The notes: generated by a model from the sequence alone, not told the origin. Counted from the stretch's first letter, positions 24,611-34,424 are shown. The stretch is 64,000 nucleotides of DNA from Actinotignum schaalii_C (GCF_034119425.1 NZ_JAWUEL010000002.1:53616-117615); one strand, 5' to 3'. Made by a program: numbers and translations.

Positions 24611-26635
24611 ATGAGTACTCTCTTACCTGATTTTTCGCATGTGATCCCGGCATCTCAACTTGCCACGGTCCTTGATTTGATGGAGCACCAGCGCGGCGTC
24701 GTCGCCTCTCTTCTCGAGGTTACAGATGCGCCCACCGTTGATAATTTCCTGCGCCCCTTTGAGCTTTCCGGCGCGCAACTCGAGGTGGAAGCCTCGATTT
24801 TCTACACCTATTGTTCCTCGATTGGCGGGGCGGAGTGGGATCGTGTTGAGGCCGAGCTCAGCCCGAAAATGACCGCACACGAGGACGCGCTGTATATGGA
24901 TCCGCGGTTGTACCGGCGTTTTGAACAGCTGTGCCAGGCGGATCTGGATCCGGAAACCGCGTATACCGCCCGCGAGCACCTCAAGCGCTGCCAGCAGTCC
25001 GGTGCCGGGCTCGATGAAGCGGCCCGGGGCGAACTGGCGACTATCAATAACCGCATGGCCAAACTTTCTACCGAGATCGGTCAGCGCATCGTGCAGGCCG
25101 GCCTGGATGATGCGGTGGAATTCACCGAAGCAGAGCTGAGCGGACTTTCGGCTTCGCAGCGCGAAGGCTTGGCCGGGGAGGCCGCCGCGGCGGATAGCTC
25201 GGCCGCTTATCTTGCCACGCTGCGTCTTCCCACCCAGCAGCCCCTGCTCGATAATTTGGACGACGCCGCAGCCCGTACCCGCCTCCTGGATGCTTCCCTG
25301 CGGCGCTGTGATGGCCATGACGCGGCTACCGATACCCGCGAGTCCATTCTGGAACTGGTGCGACTGCGGGCCCGGGCGGCCAAGCTGCTCGGCTACCCGA
25401 ACCATGCCGCCTACGTGGCCGCGAATTCTTCGGCCGGGACGCTGGAGAATATCGATGCGCTCCTCTCCCCCATGATGGCCCCCATTGCCCGCAATGTTGC
25501 TGCCGAAGCTGAGGAGCTGGCCGCTTTCGTCAAGGAACGCTGGGCGAAGGATAGCTTCACCGCTAGCGATTGGGTGCGGGCCCAGAACCAGGCGCGTGCC
25601 GAAAAGTTCAGCATTGATGACGAGGCCCTCACCCCGTATCTCGAGCTCGATAATGTGTTGGAAAAGGGTGTTTTCTACGCGGCGAATAAGCTTTATGGCC
25701 TGACTTTCACCCGCACCGAAGAACACGGGTATACCGATGACGTGGTCGTCTGGAAGGTCACTGAAGAAGATGGCACCTTCCTCGGCTACTTCCTCGGTGA
25801 TTACTACGCGCGGCCCGGTAAGCGCGGGGGCGCGTGGATGCACGCTATCGTGCAGAAGTCCGCGGAGGGCGCCCCGGCTTCGGTTATCTGCAATAACCTC
25901 AATATCACCAAGCCGGCTCCCGGCGAGCCCACCTTGCTGAGCTGGGACGAAGTGGAAACCGCCTTCCACGAATTCGGGCACGCCCTGCATGGATTCCTCT
26001 CCGACGTGCGTTGGCCCTCGGTGGCCGGAACGAATGTTCCGCGCGATTTCGTGGAATACCCCTCCCAAGTCAACGAGATTTGGGCGCGGCATCCGGAGGT
26101 ACTCTCGCGCTACGCTCGCCACTACCAGACCGGGGAGGTTCTTCCCGCCGCCCAAACTGAGGCACTCGTTGCCTCGCGCGGCTACGGTGCAGGCTTCCGC
26201 ATGTGCGAAATCGAGCAGGCGGTGCTCCTGGATCAGGCCTGGCATCGGCTCAGTGAAGCCGAAGTCCCCGCAAGCCCCGCGGACTTCGAAGCTTTCGAAG
26301 AGAAGGCTTTGCGAGCCACGGGCGTCCAGCATGAGCTGGTGCCCCCGCGGTACCGTAGCGCCTACTTTAACCACGTTTTCTCCGGTGGCTATTCTGCCGG
26401 GTACTACTCGTACACCTGGTGTGAAGCCCTGGACGCGGATACGGTGGCGTGGTTCCAGAACGATGCCGCACGGGAAGGCGATCTCGGCCTCAATCGGGAG
26501 GCTGGCGAAAAGTTGCGTCGCGAGGTTCTCTCGCGGGGTAATTCACGTGATCCGAAGGAGTCTTTCGCGGCGCTCCTCGGGCGGGATGTCGATGCCACCG
26601 CCCTGCTCAAGCGGCACGGCCTGGTGGAAGCCTAA
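24611..26635 (+). CDS. M3-family metallopeptidase, peptidyl-dipeptidase Dcp-like
   Basis: A 674-residue cytosolic zinc peptidase. The active-site helix FHEFGHALHGFL near residue 456 gives two His and Glu ligands and catalytic Glu, with a further Glu ligand downstream; the C-terminal SGGYSAGYYSYTWCEALD near 593 holds the substrate-binding Tyr/His region of Dcp/oligopeptidase A types. It trims dipeptides or degrades short peptides left by larger proteases. The start ATG at 24611 (MSTLLPDF) begins after a tRNA gene; a longer frame crosses that tRNA and is rejected. A strong terminator follows. Confidence 0.93.
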   Translation: MSTLLPDFSHVIPASQLATVLDLMEHQRGVVASLLEVTDAPTVDNFLRPFELSGAQLEVEASIFYTYCSSIGGAEWDRVEAELSPKMTAHEDALYMDPRLYRRFEQLCQADLDPETAYTAREHLKRCQQSGAGLDEAARGELATINNRMAKLSTEIGQRIVQAGLDDAVEFTEAELSGLSASQREGLAGEAAAADSSAAYLATLRLPTQQPLLDNLDDAAARTRLLDASLRRCDGHDAATDTRESILELVRLRARAAKLLGYPNHAAYVAANSSAGTLENIDALLSPMMAPIARNVAAEAEELAAFVKERWAKDSFTASDWVRAQNQARAEKFSIDDEALTPYLELDNVLEKGVFYAANKLYGLTFTRTEEHGYTDDVVVWKVTEEDGTFLGYFLGDYYARPGKRGGAWMHAIVQKSAEGAPASVICNNLNITKPAPGEPTLLSWDEVETAFHEFGHALHGFLSDVRWPSVAGTNVPRDFVEYPSQVNEIWARHPEVLSRYARHYQTGEVLPAAQTEALVASRGYGAGFRMCEIEQAVLLDQAWHRLSEAEVPASPADFEAFEEKALRATGVQHELVPPRYRSAYFNHVFSGGYSAGYYSYTWCEALDADTVAWFQNDAAREGDLGLNREAGEKLRREVLSRGNSRDPKESFAALLGRDVDATALLKRHGLVEA

Positions 26636-26697
26636 GCTCTGAGATCGGCTGCTTCTCGCGGTGCTTCTAGGATTCCGTGAGGAGCGTCGGGAACTGG

Positions 26698-26739
26698 CGC
26701 GAGGCCCGAACTGTCTGGCGGTTCGGGCCTCGCGTTTTT
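26698..26739 (+). terminator. Rho-independent terminator of the M3 peptidase gene
   Basis: A 14-bp perfect stem, CGCGAGGCCCGAAC with its complement at 26721-26734, a 9-nt loop and a following run of five T. Confidence 0.93.
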
Positions 26740-26770
26740 GTAGGCTTGCTGGCCTGCGTACACTAAAGCC

Positions 26771-27841
26771 ATGCAGGAGTTCACACTAACCACGCCGTCG
26801 TACTTTCTCAGCGCTCCGCGCCCCGCGGATGTTCCCGCGCTGGCCACGATATGCGCAGATCCGGATATTCAACGCTGGACCACGATTCCGGCCGGGTATT
26901 CGCGCTCTGATGCCGAAACTTTCGTCACGGAGTTCGCGCCGCAAAAATGGGCAGAAGGTTCACCGGTGTGGTTGATCCGCCACAACTGTGCATCAATACC
27001 GCTGGGATGTGTTCAGGTGGATGTAGCAGGGAACGGACGCATCGGTCGGCTCGGTTTTTGGGCCGCCAAAGAGGCCCGTAATACCGGGATGGTGACGGAG
27101 GCCGTTCGCGCAGTATTGGAATACTTCTTCGATAAGACTGATCTTGCCGCCATGCATTGGGATTGTGAAGTGCAAGGCTCGGATATTAATTGGGCGTCGG
27201 CGAAGATCGCGTGGAAGCTCGGTTTTTCCTTCGTTGGTATTCGCCCGGCGGCCACGGTGAATAAGGGCGAGGTCCATGGTTTATTCCAGGCAACTCTCCA
27301 GCGTGGGGAGGCCATGGAGCCTGCGCATGCCTGGTTTGGTCCCAGCGAGAAGCATCCGGCTTTTTCCGATCCACGCCGGCCGGAGGATCTGGTACGGCAG
27401 TTCCACGAAACATACGCTCTTCCTATCGTCACCGACGGGCCGAATGCGGATCGGCCGCGCCTGCCGATGCGTATGTCCCTTATCGCCGAGGAATTTACCG
27501 AATTGGTGACAGCGGCCTACGGTAGGGCGGCTGGTGAACAGATCAGCACAGCTTTTGCGCGCGCTGTTGCTCTTGATGACGAGAGCCGCGATATCGTTGA
27601 AATTTCTGATGCGCTCGCGGATTTGGTGTATGTCATCTACGGGATGGCTTTAGAACTGGGTATTCCGATGGCGGATGTGCTTGCCGAGGTGCAGGCTTCG
27701 AATCTATCAAAACTGGGGGCGGACGGCCGGCCGATCTATCGGGAGGACGGCAAAGTTCTCAAAGGCCCGAATTTCTTCAATCCGGATATCCCGCGTGTTT
27801 TGGGGCTGTCTCCGCGCAATTCCTCGGAGAACTCGCGCTAA
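26771..27841 (+). CDS. Fusion of GNAT acetyltransferase and PRA-PH/MazG-like pyrophosphohydrolase
   Basis: A 356-residue two-domain protein. Residues 1-175 resemble RimJ/RimL-type GNAT enzymes (PRPADVPALATICAD at the N-terminus, LGFWAAKEARNTGMVTEAVRAVL as the acetyl-CoA loop and helix, and SAKIAWKLGFSFVG as the final strand). Residues about 195-345 resemble all-alpha phosphoribosyl-ATP/MazG-like NTP pyrophosphohydrolases: the metal motif EEFTEL near 238 and EISDALADLVYVIYG near 276, then SNLSKLG and GKVLKGPNF. Both halves seem complete. Substrates are unknown; a nucleotide-house-cleaning or modification role is inferred. The stop TAA overlaps the stop of the opposite gene. Confidence 0.8.
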   Translation: MQEFTLTTPSYFLSAPRPADVPALATICADPDIQRWTTIPAGYSRSDAETFVTEFAPQKWAEGSPVWLIRHNCASIPLGCVQVDVAGNGRIGRLGFWAAKEARNTGMVTEAVRAVLEYFFDKTDLAAMHWDCEVQGSDINWASAKIAWKLGFSFVGIRPAATVNKGEVHGLFQATLQRGEAMEPAHAWFGPSEKHPAFSDPRRPEDLVRQFHETYALPIVTDGPNADRPRLPMRMSLIAEEFTELVTAAYGRAAGEQISTAFARAVALDDESRDIVEISDALADLVYVIYGMALELGIPMADVLAEVQASNLSKLGADGRPIYREDGKVLKGPNFFNPDIPRVLGLSPRNSSENSR

Positions 27842-28398
27842 TCGAGATTCGCTCCTGAGGTATCAGTTTCGGTGGTTCCCGGTACGTGCGGTTGTCTCGC
27901 TCCGGGCGCAGTATTCTCTTCCGGAGCACCCTGCTCGGGGCTAGCTGCGTCGTCGTCAATAATGGCGTCTTCAATGTAATCGCTGAGGCTGGCGGAGAGA
28001 ATATTTTGAGATAGCACGTCGATCCGCTTGGAAATCTTGCGCCGTTCGGTGAGTCGCTGGGGGCGAGCCATCGCGTCAAGGACGGGAATAGCCCGTTCAA
28101 TAGAGTCGAGTTCTGCACGCCAGGCCGCAGCTTTTTCGGCAATTTCCGGAGTGTTAGCCGAGGCGTAGAGATAGGTAACGTGCTCCTTGAGGATCTCGAT
28201 GCGGCCTGCCAGACTGTGCGATTCCCGCTCGTTTGGGTTTTTCCCGGCAAGCTGATGCATACGATTCTGGAGTTTGGACACAATTTGCGGATTCTCGCGG
28301 ATGAGGGCGCGTAGTTGCGGTCCGTAGCGCGTGATCACGAAAACGATGGCGGGGCCGATCCGACGCGCAAGCCGCAACAGTGCCCGATATTTACCCAT
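27838..28398 (-). CDS. Hypothetical actinobacterial protein, helical core and disordered tail
   Basis: 186 residues, family not recognised. A hydrophobic stretch IGPAIVFVITRYGPQL near residue 13 may be a membrane or amphipathic helix. Residues 50-145 are predicted helical, with charged runs (RIEILKEHVTYLYASA, RKISKRIDVLSQNILSA). The last 40 residues are acidic and proline-rich. It is downstream of nothing in its strand for 150 nt and convergent with the GNAT fusion gene. Confidence 0.6.
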   Translation of the reverse strand: MGKYRALLRLARRIGPAIVFVITRYGPQLRALIRENPQIVSKLQNRMHQLAGKNPNERESHSLAGRIEILKEHVTYLYASANTPEIAEKAAAWRAELDSIERAIPVLDAMARPQRLTERRKISKRIDVLSQNILSASLSDYIEDAIIDDDAASPEQGAPEENTAPGARQPHVPGTTETDTSGANLD

Positions 28399-28552
28399 TA
28401 CCTTGTGCCTCCAGATTCTGTGCGGGTGATGCTCCGGGTAGGGAGCAACTTCAGTTATCGTATCGATTGTTCACGGCCGGTTGCGTTCTTTTCGCTAAGA
28501 GGTTTTAAGCGACGACGCCGATACGTTTTCGCTGCCAGCTTCGCCGCTGCGG

Positions 28553-31500
28553 CTAGCGGAAATCCCGGGAGGGAAGGTTGATCCCCAGCGGGATCGCTGT
28601 GATTCCATCCGCGTGGAACACTGCGGCTCCGCCATCACGTTCAACCATTCCGCGGATGACCAGGGCGTTCGAGGTGCGCGCAATCTCCCGGTATCGTTCC
28701 CACAGCTGCGGGGTAATGAGGACGTTGAGCATCCCGGTTTCGTCCTCAAGGTTGAGGAAGGTGATGCCTTTCGCGGTATGGGGACGCTGGCGGTGAGTAA
28801 CAAGCCCGGCCACTTTGCACCGGCTTTTTTCCGGATGCGTGGACGCTGCGGCAACCGTAAGAATTCCACGCGCGCTAAGAGCCGGGCGAATAAATTCCGT
28901 CGGGTAGGAGTCGGGAGAAATACCGGTAGCGCGCAGATCCGCATGAGCTTGTTCCACGGCGGTGAGTTCCGGGAACTCCGGTACCGCTCCGAAAGGTTCG
29001 GTTCCGGGAATCGCGGGCTGATATGTGGTGCCCCGTGCGATATCAGCATTGCTCACGGCTTGGGCAATCCAGACACCTGCCCGTCGGCTCAGCCCCAGAC
29101 TATCCGTGGCTCCGGCGCGGGAGAGAATTTCGATATCCGCTGTTTTCAGCCGGGCTCGCTGCGCCAGATCCGCGAGGTCACGGAAAGGCGCGTGGGAGCG
29201 GGCCGCGAGAATTCGCTGGACTGCTGCATTCCCGAGGCCCTTGATGCTCGTGAGCCCGAGCTGGAGGTAGCGCTGGCTATCCACGTGGACACGCGGGTGT
29301 TCCCGTTTCGGATGCGGCTCCGTATCGCACAGTTTTTCCACACTTGCGTGTTCTTGCGAACGCGTGACATCCGCCCGCCGCACCACGAGGTGATGCCGCC
29401 GCGCATCGGCAACGAGGGATTGCGGGGAGTAAAAGCCCATCGGTTGCGCATTCAGCAAACCCATATAGAACTCTTCCGGGTGGTGAACTTTGAGCCAGGC
29501 GGAAGCATAAACGAGGTAGGCGAAGGAAAAGGCGTGTGATTCGGGGAAACCGAATTCGGCGAAGGCGGCGAGTTTCTCATAGATTTCTGCGCGCACCACC
29601 GGATCAGCTATCCCCTGTTTTTCCATGCCTTCCATGAGTTGGCCGCGCAGGCGTTCCATGCGGGCAGCTGAGCGTTTGGAGCCCATGGCTTTGCGGAGTT
29701 GATCGGCCTGCGCGGGGGTGAAGCCCGCGGCGTCAATGGCAATATGCATGAGCTGTTCTTGGAAAAGCGGCACCCCCAGGGTTTTTTCCAGCGCGTTTTT
29801 CAGGAGTGGATGGGGATAGGTAACTTTTTCTTTGCCTTGTTTACGCCGAATATACGGGTTGACGGATCCACCTTGGATAGGTCCGGGTCGGATGAGAGCC
29901 ACCTCGATAACAAGGTCATAGAAGCATTCGGGTTTCAGGCGCGGCAGGGTAGCGATTTGCGCGCGAGATTCCACCTGGAACACTCCGACGGTATCGGCTG
30001 CTTGGAGGAGCTTATAAACGTCCGGATCTTCTGCCGGCACATTGTGCAAGCTGAGGGGGTGGCCATTAGGAGCCAGAATTCCGCGGTGCGCGAGTTCGGT
30101 GAAGCTGATACGCAAGGCGGTGAGCATTCCGAGCCCGAGAAGATCGAATTTCACGAGCCCGGCGGTAGCGCAATCATCTTTATCCCATTGCAGTACTGTT
30201 CTTCCGGCCTTGGAGGCCCAACCTACCGGGCAAACGTCAATGACCGGGCGGTCACAGAGCACCATTCCGGAGGAATGAATACTAAGATGCCGCGGGAGCC
30301 GCTGTATCCGAGTAGCCAACGTGGCAACGCGTTCGGGCAGCCCGGCTGGCTGGAGCTGTGCGCCACTGCCCGAGCTGATACTGCGATGGTGGAATGCTGA
30401 TGCCCACTGGTCGATATGGCCCTCCGGATATCCGAAAGCCCGAGCCACATCGCGGAGAGCAGAGCGGGGCCGATAGGAGATAACATTGGCAACCTGGGCA
30501 GCGCGGGAGCGTCCGTACCGTTCGTACACATGCTGGATGACTTCTTCGCGGCGTGAGGATTCGATATCTATATCGATATCGGGTGGCCCCGAACGCCCCG
30601 GAGATAAAAATCGTTCAAAAAGCATGGAGTATTTCACGGCATCTACGGCGGTGATTCCCAGGGCAAAACACACGGCAGAATTAGCTGCGGAACCGCGACC
30701 TTGACACCAAATATCACGAGAATGGCAAAAGGAAACTATTTCTTCAACGATGAGAAAGTATCCGGGGAACCCTAAGGTGGTGATGACCTCAAGTTCGTGC
30801 TCAATCACTTCCCAAGCCCGCGGGTATTGCGCGGGTGTTCCGTAGCGTTCGCGGGCTTTACGCATCACCAGTTCCCTCAGCCATGTGGCTTCGGTATATC
30901 CTTCCGGGACTGGGAAAGGTGGAAGATTCGGCGCGACGAGGGAGAGGTCAAAGGCACATTCCGCTGCGATGCGAGCCGCGGCTTCTAGGTAACGTTCACG
31001 CCCGCGGTGCAGAATACGCAAGTCCTGGCCGGAGCGCAGATAGCTTCCGGCGGCGGGCAGGTAGGGATCTATCTCATCGAGAGTGCGGCGGGCCCGGGTG
31101 GCCGCGAATATATCGGCAATCGGACGGTCCGCGGGACGTGCATAGTGGATGTTTCCGGTGACCGCCGCGCGAATCCCAGCTTCCCGGGCCAGATCTTCGA
31201 GAAAATCACACCGCTGCGCATCAAGAGGCCCGGCATGGGAGGTAAGTTCCACAACGACGTTATCTTTCCCGAAGGTATCGATAAGTAGGGATAGTTCCTG
31301 CCGGGCCGCGCTGCGAGCCCAGCTGCCTCGCTGGGTATCAAGGATTCGGCGGAGTGCGCTTTTCCGGCAGCCACCGGTGAGAACAAGAATATCGCCATTA
31401 TTACGCGCAAGCTGAGTTAGAGTATGGTGCGCGATTCCTTTCGCACCGCTGGCGAGCATAGCGTTTCCGATACTGCGGGAGAGATGCTGGTATCCGGCCG

Positions 31501-31804
31501 GGGTTCGGGAAAGGAAAACAAGATGGTCACCATCCGGATCCGGACCTTCGCGCATCTGAGTACTGTTCAACGTTATTTCGGTGCCGGTGATGGTGGGAAG
31601 GCCGGTATCCCGCCCAGCTTGCGCGAGCTGCATGACACCTGGAAAACCATCGTGATCGGTAAGAGCTAGGGCTTCGATACGCAGATCTAAGCAACGGTGC
31701 ACGAGATCTTCGGGCAAGCTAGCTCCGTCGAGAAAACTAAAAGCTGAGTGAGCGTGCAGTTCCGCGTATGGCACATAGGGAGAGCTGCGAATAAAAGTGG
31801 TCAT
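28553..31804 (-). CDS. dnaE2: Error-prone DNA polymerase III alpha subunit
   Basis: A 1083-residue C-family polymerase. The PHP domain begins YAELHAHSAFSFLDGAS; the palm has PDIDIDIESSRREEVIQH near residue 407 with two catalytic Asp, followed by finger and beta-binding regions and an OB-fold end. Size and the absence of a replicative extension match DnaE2. It does translesion synthesis with ImuA' and ImuB after DNA damage and causes induced mutation. The start MTTFIRSS at 31804 was chosen because it lies 2 nt after the imuB stop. The longer 5' frame runs inside imuB. Confidence 0.95.
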   Translation of the reverse strand: MTTFIRSSPYVPYAELHAHSAFSFLDGASLPEDLVHRCLDLRIEALALTDHDGFPGVMQLAQAGRDTGLPTITGTEITLNSTQMREGPDPDGDHLVFLSRTPAGYQHLSRSIGNAMLASGAKGIAHHTLTQLARNNGDILVLTGGCRKSALRRILDTQRGSWARSAARQELSLLIDTFGKDNVVVELTSHAGPLDAQRCDFLEDLAREAGIRAAVTGNIHYARPADRPIADIFAATRARRTLDEIDPYLPAAGSYLRSGQDLRILHRGRERYLEAAARIAAECAFDLSLVAPNLPPFPVPEGYTEATWLRELVMRKARERYGTPAQYPRAWEVIEHELEVITTLGFPGYFLIVEEIVSFCHSRDIWCQGRGSAANSAVCFALGITAVDAVKYSMLFERFLSPGRSGPPDIDIDIESSRREEVIQHVYERYGRSRAAQVANVISYRPRSALRDVARAFGYPEGHIDQWASAFHHRSISSGSGAQLQPAGLPERVATLATRIQRLPRHLSIHSSGMVLCDRPVIDVCPVGWASKAGRTVLQWDKDDCATAGLVKFDLLGLGMLTALRISFTELAHRGILAPNGHPLSLHNVPAEDPDVYKLLQAADTVGVFQVESRAQIATLPRLKPECFYDLVIEVALIRPGPIQGGSVNPYIRRKQGKEKVTYPHPLLKNALEKTLGVPLFQEQLMHIAIDAAGFTPAQADQLRKAMGSKRSAARMERLRGQLMEGMEKQGIADPVVRAEIYEKLAAFAEFGFPESHAFSFAYLVYASAWLKVHHPEEFYMGLLNAQPMGFYSPQSLVADARRHHLVVRRADVTRSQEHASVEKLCDTEPHPKREHPRVHVDSQRYLQLGLTSIKGLGNAAVQRILAARSHAPFRDLADLAQRARLKTADIEILSRAGATDSLGLSRRAGVWIAQAVSNADIARGTTYQPAIPGTEPFGAVPEFPELTAVEQAHADLRATGISPDSYPTEFIRPALSARGILTVAAASTHPEKSRCKVAGLVTHRQRPHTAKGITFLNLEDETGMLNVLITPQLWERYREIARTSNALVIRGMVERDGGAAVFHADGITAIPLGINLPSRDFR

Positions 31805-31806
31805 GG

Positions 31807-33549
31807 CTAGATGTAGCTGGCAGCAAGATACCAGCACTCCTGTTCTGCGTAGAGAAGTACAGACCCGGCGGTGGTGACCGCCTGGATATAGGCACGCCGG
31901 GTAGCGCGTGCCCACCAGCGCTGTTCACTAACCCAGGGGCCGGCGTAGTCGAGCACCCTGAGGAAACCTTCCGCACCGAAAAGAGGGTGGAGCGATGCGG
32001 TGGGAGGTCTGGTGCTACCCGTAGCTGAGGTGGCACCGCCGAATACAGCAGCACTTCCGACACCTGGAGCGGCATGTTCCGCGGGCAAAGCCGCACAGAC
32101 AGTAACGGGAAAGGGATGCCAGCACTCCCCCGGGCACTGCAGCGCGGTGGTAGCGGCAATGGCAAGTGGTTGCCCGCAGGCACACAGTACAGTCACCGGA
32201 TAGGGGGTGCGCAGGAGTTGTACCGGAGCGGGTTCGGGCAGCCGGCCCGGCCAGGGAAGCTGAGCCCGGGAGGTATCTACCGCCTGGCCCCAGGGAATTT
32301 CTTGTATATCTTCTTCGGGGAGGCGCCCGCCCACCCTGCGGGGTACCCGCACGTATTCTTCACCGAGGAGACTTTGGAGGCGGTGAGCCCCACGAGCGGC
32401 CGCCGCATCGCTGGCGGTGCGCGCGCCCCAGAGGGGCGCCGGATGGTTGCCCACGAGGGTAATATCCCGTGCTATCAGCTCTAATTGAGTAATACCTCCG
32501 CGGTTTTCCACATCGGCCGCATCGGCTTCCACATCGCCATCACCGCCGGGACTTCCCGCTAAGGATTCGTTGTTTTCCCGAGGCTGCGCTATCCAGGCGG
32601 AGATTTGCCACCGCACCCGATCCACCACATCTTCTTGGGTGAGGAGTTCGAGGTGCCAGCTGCGTGTCCTCACTTCTCCGTGTGCAGCATTCGCCCGAAT
32701 ATCCAGGCGAGCAGAACCGGCCGCGCCGGCACGCATTTTTGTTTCGAGCTGCCCGGCGAGATTACGCGCGGCAAAGGCCGCATGCTCCGCGTGAGTGAGA
32801 GGAGGATCAAAGGTGGCTACCACGGATATATCACGCGTACCCGGAGTTGATTTATGCGCGGGTAGGGTGCGCGCTGTAGCCAGGTCCCACAGGTATTGCC
32901 CCATATTGCCGAAACGCGTGACAAGGGAACGCTGCCCCAGCCCGATAGCATCAGCGATAGTAGTGATACCCAGATCATGAAGTAACTCCACACAATCGCG
33001 AAGCGCGGGGCGTGTTGCTGGTGTCGCGGCAAGAAGAAAAAGTGAGATCGGTTGGCTGGCCAGCGCCTGTTCCGAAGCACCCGGAGCAATAATGCGCGAA
33101 GTGCGAGCTGCCCACAAGCTAGGAAGAGTTCCTTCCGCGATTCCAACCCGGACTTCGCACCCGGCGGCATCAACAATATCTCCCACGAGGTTTTCACACA
33201 GGCGTTCTTCTCCCCCTTCGGTACGCGCCGGCCCCGCCGCTGAAAAGATAACCACCCCCGGTTCCACCAGCGAAAAACGCGCCACTCTAGTGGAGATAGC
33301 ACGCAGCACCGGATCGAAGAAACGCAGTTCACGCGCCCCATCACGTTGAATAACCTGGCATTGAGGTACGAGAGATTGCAGCTGCCGGGTAGACATATCC
33401 ACCCGGGCGCCTTGCTGCCAGGCCCAGATATTGAGACTGGCCACCCGATGGCGTTCCACAACAGCTACGGGAATTTCTCTGCTAACGATCCCTGCCATTT
33501 CCGCCGCGATGATGGGCCAGTTAGGAACCCATACCGTTGCCTGGCGCAT
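31807..33549 (-). CDS. imuB: ImuB, Y-family polymerase homologue of the mutasome
   Basis: A 580-residue protein with the Y-family shape (ATVWVPNWPIIAA at the start, then LRDCVELLHDLGITTIADA of the thumb/HhH region), but without the DD/DE metal residues, as in known ImuB, which is catalytically inactive and acts as a hub for the beta clamp, ImuA' and DnaE2. The last 150 residues are variable and hydrophobic-aromatic. It starts inside imuA' (29-nt overlap) and ends 2 nt before dnaE2, so all three are coupled. Confidence 0.93.
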   Translation of the reverse strand: MRQATVWVPNWPIIAAEMAGIVSREIPVAVVERHRVASLNIWAWQQGARVDMSTRQLQSLVPQCQVIQRDGARELRFFDPVLRAISTRVARFSLVEPGVVIFSAAGPARTEGGEERLCENLVGDIVDAAGCEVRVGIAEGTLPSLWAARTSRIIAPGASEQALASQPISLFLLAATPATRPALRDCVELLHDLGITTIADAIGLGQRSLVTRFGNMGQYLWDLATARTLPAHKSTPGTRDISVVATFDPPLTHAEHAAFAARNLAGQLETKMRAGAAGSARLDIRANAAHGEVRTRSWHLELLTQEDVVDRVRWQISAWIAQPRENNESLAGSPGGDGDVEADAADVENRGGITQLELIARDITLVGNHPAPLWGARTASDAAAARGAHRLQSLLGEEYVRVPRRVGGRLPEEDIQEIPWGQAVDTSRAQLPWPGRLPEPAPVQLLRTPYPVTVLCACGQPLAIAATTALQCPGECWHPFPVTVCAALPAEHAAPGVGSAAVFGGATSATGSTRPPTASLHPLFGAEGFLRVLDYAGPWVSEQRWWARATRRAYIQAVTTAGSVLLYAEQECWYLAASYI

Positions 33550-34309
33550 TAATTTTCACCCCTCCCCGCGTACCGTTGACGGGTACCAAACGGAGCCCGC
33601 CCCCGGTAACCTGCCCGCGCGGAACCCGGGGTGCCGGAGTAGCTTCGCGTACAGATGGCACCGCACGCAGGCCCGCGGCCGGATGCCAGCCAGTAGCATC
33701 CCATTCAATACGCAGGCGCGCACCGTGCCCGGAGCGAAGCTCCACAGTGATATACGCTATATGCCCGCTTCCGTTAGCCGGGCCCCTCACCGATTTATAG
33801 CGCGCATTCACCCGATCCCGAACCTGCCAATTTTCCGCAATAAGAAGCGTTTCCCGGTTACGTGCCCGCTGTGCAAGCCGGCGCTGCTCCCGCGTATCTA
33901 GGCGCAGCGCACTCCCCACAATCACCACGTCAAAAAGATCAATAGCGGCTGAAAGGACTGCCCCGCTCCGCGCCGGCGGGAGGTAGGGAATAGTAACAAT
34001 CCGATTGAGATCACTGCCTAACCCGACGCAGGCCTCCCAGCCCATATCAGGCATACCCAAGTAGATGCACCACGCGCCTTGTGCGCTCACCAGGGAGGCT
34101 ACCAAGGCCAGTGCAATACGCGAACCGCTGACTCCGAGCGTCATTCCCGGGGCGAGGCCCCGCGGAAAAAGCGGAGAAAGTTCCGGGGGAAGATCCCAGC
34201 CTTTCCCGCCCGACTGCGGTTGTACTTGCGGTTGCGAGCCGGCTAATCCCACCGCGGATTCCGCCCGGGCAAGCGCGGCCCGCGCGGCCGCTAATTTCTG
34301 CGCCCTCAT
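33521..34309 (-). CDS. ImuA', RecA-like mutasome protein
   Basis: A 262-residue RecA/SulA-like fold protein. It lacks a clean Walker A lysine motif (PGMTLGVSGSRIALALVASL at about 50-70), as is typical for actinobacterial ImuA'. The C-terminus is positively charged and proline-rich (GTRGGVKINAPGNG). It is the first gene of the mutasome cassette and lies directly behind the LexA box, with GGGGG before the ATG. Confidence 0.85.
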   Translation of the reverse strand: MRAQKLAAARAALARAESAVGLAGSQPQVQPQSGGKGWDLPPELSPLFPRGLAPGMTLGVSGSRIALALVASLVSAQGAWCIYLGMPDMGWEACVGLGSDLNRIVTIPYLPPARSGAVLSAAIDLFDVVIVGSALRLDTREQRRLAQRARNRETLLIAENWQVRDRVNARYKSVRGPANGSGHIAYITVELRSGHGARLRIEWDATGWHPAAGLRAVPSVREATPAPRVPRGQVTGGGLRLVPVNGTRGGVKINAPGNGMGS

Positions 34310-34327
34310 AGCACCCCCACAACATAC

Positions 34328-34343
34328 TAGAACACGTGTTCGA
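34328..34343 (-). promoter_or_regulatory. LexA (SOS) box for the mutasome operon
   Basis: On the minus strand the site reads TCGAACACGTGTTCTA, against the actinobacterial consensus TCGAAC-N4-GTTCGA: one mismatch. It lies about 20 nt upstream of imuA' and overlaps a TAGTAT -10-like element. LexA should repress until RecA-stimulated self-cleavage after DNA damage. Confidence 0.9.
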
Positions 34344-34424
34344 TTTTACGGTACGGCTTTACTCTACCGAAGGGATACGACACAAAAATCGCGCGCGAAA
34401 TTCTCAGGCTAGTACCCTAGATGG

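Noticed and set aside
24623..26374. 583-codon open frame on the minus strand
   Set aside because: Antisense shadow of the M3 peptidase gene, whose HEFGH motif is on the plus strand.
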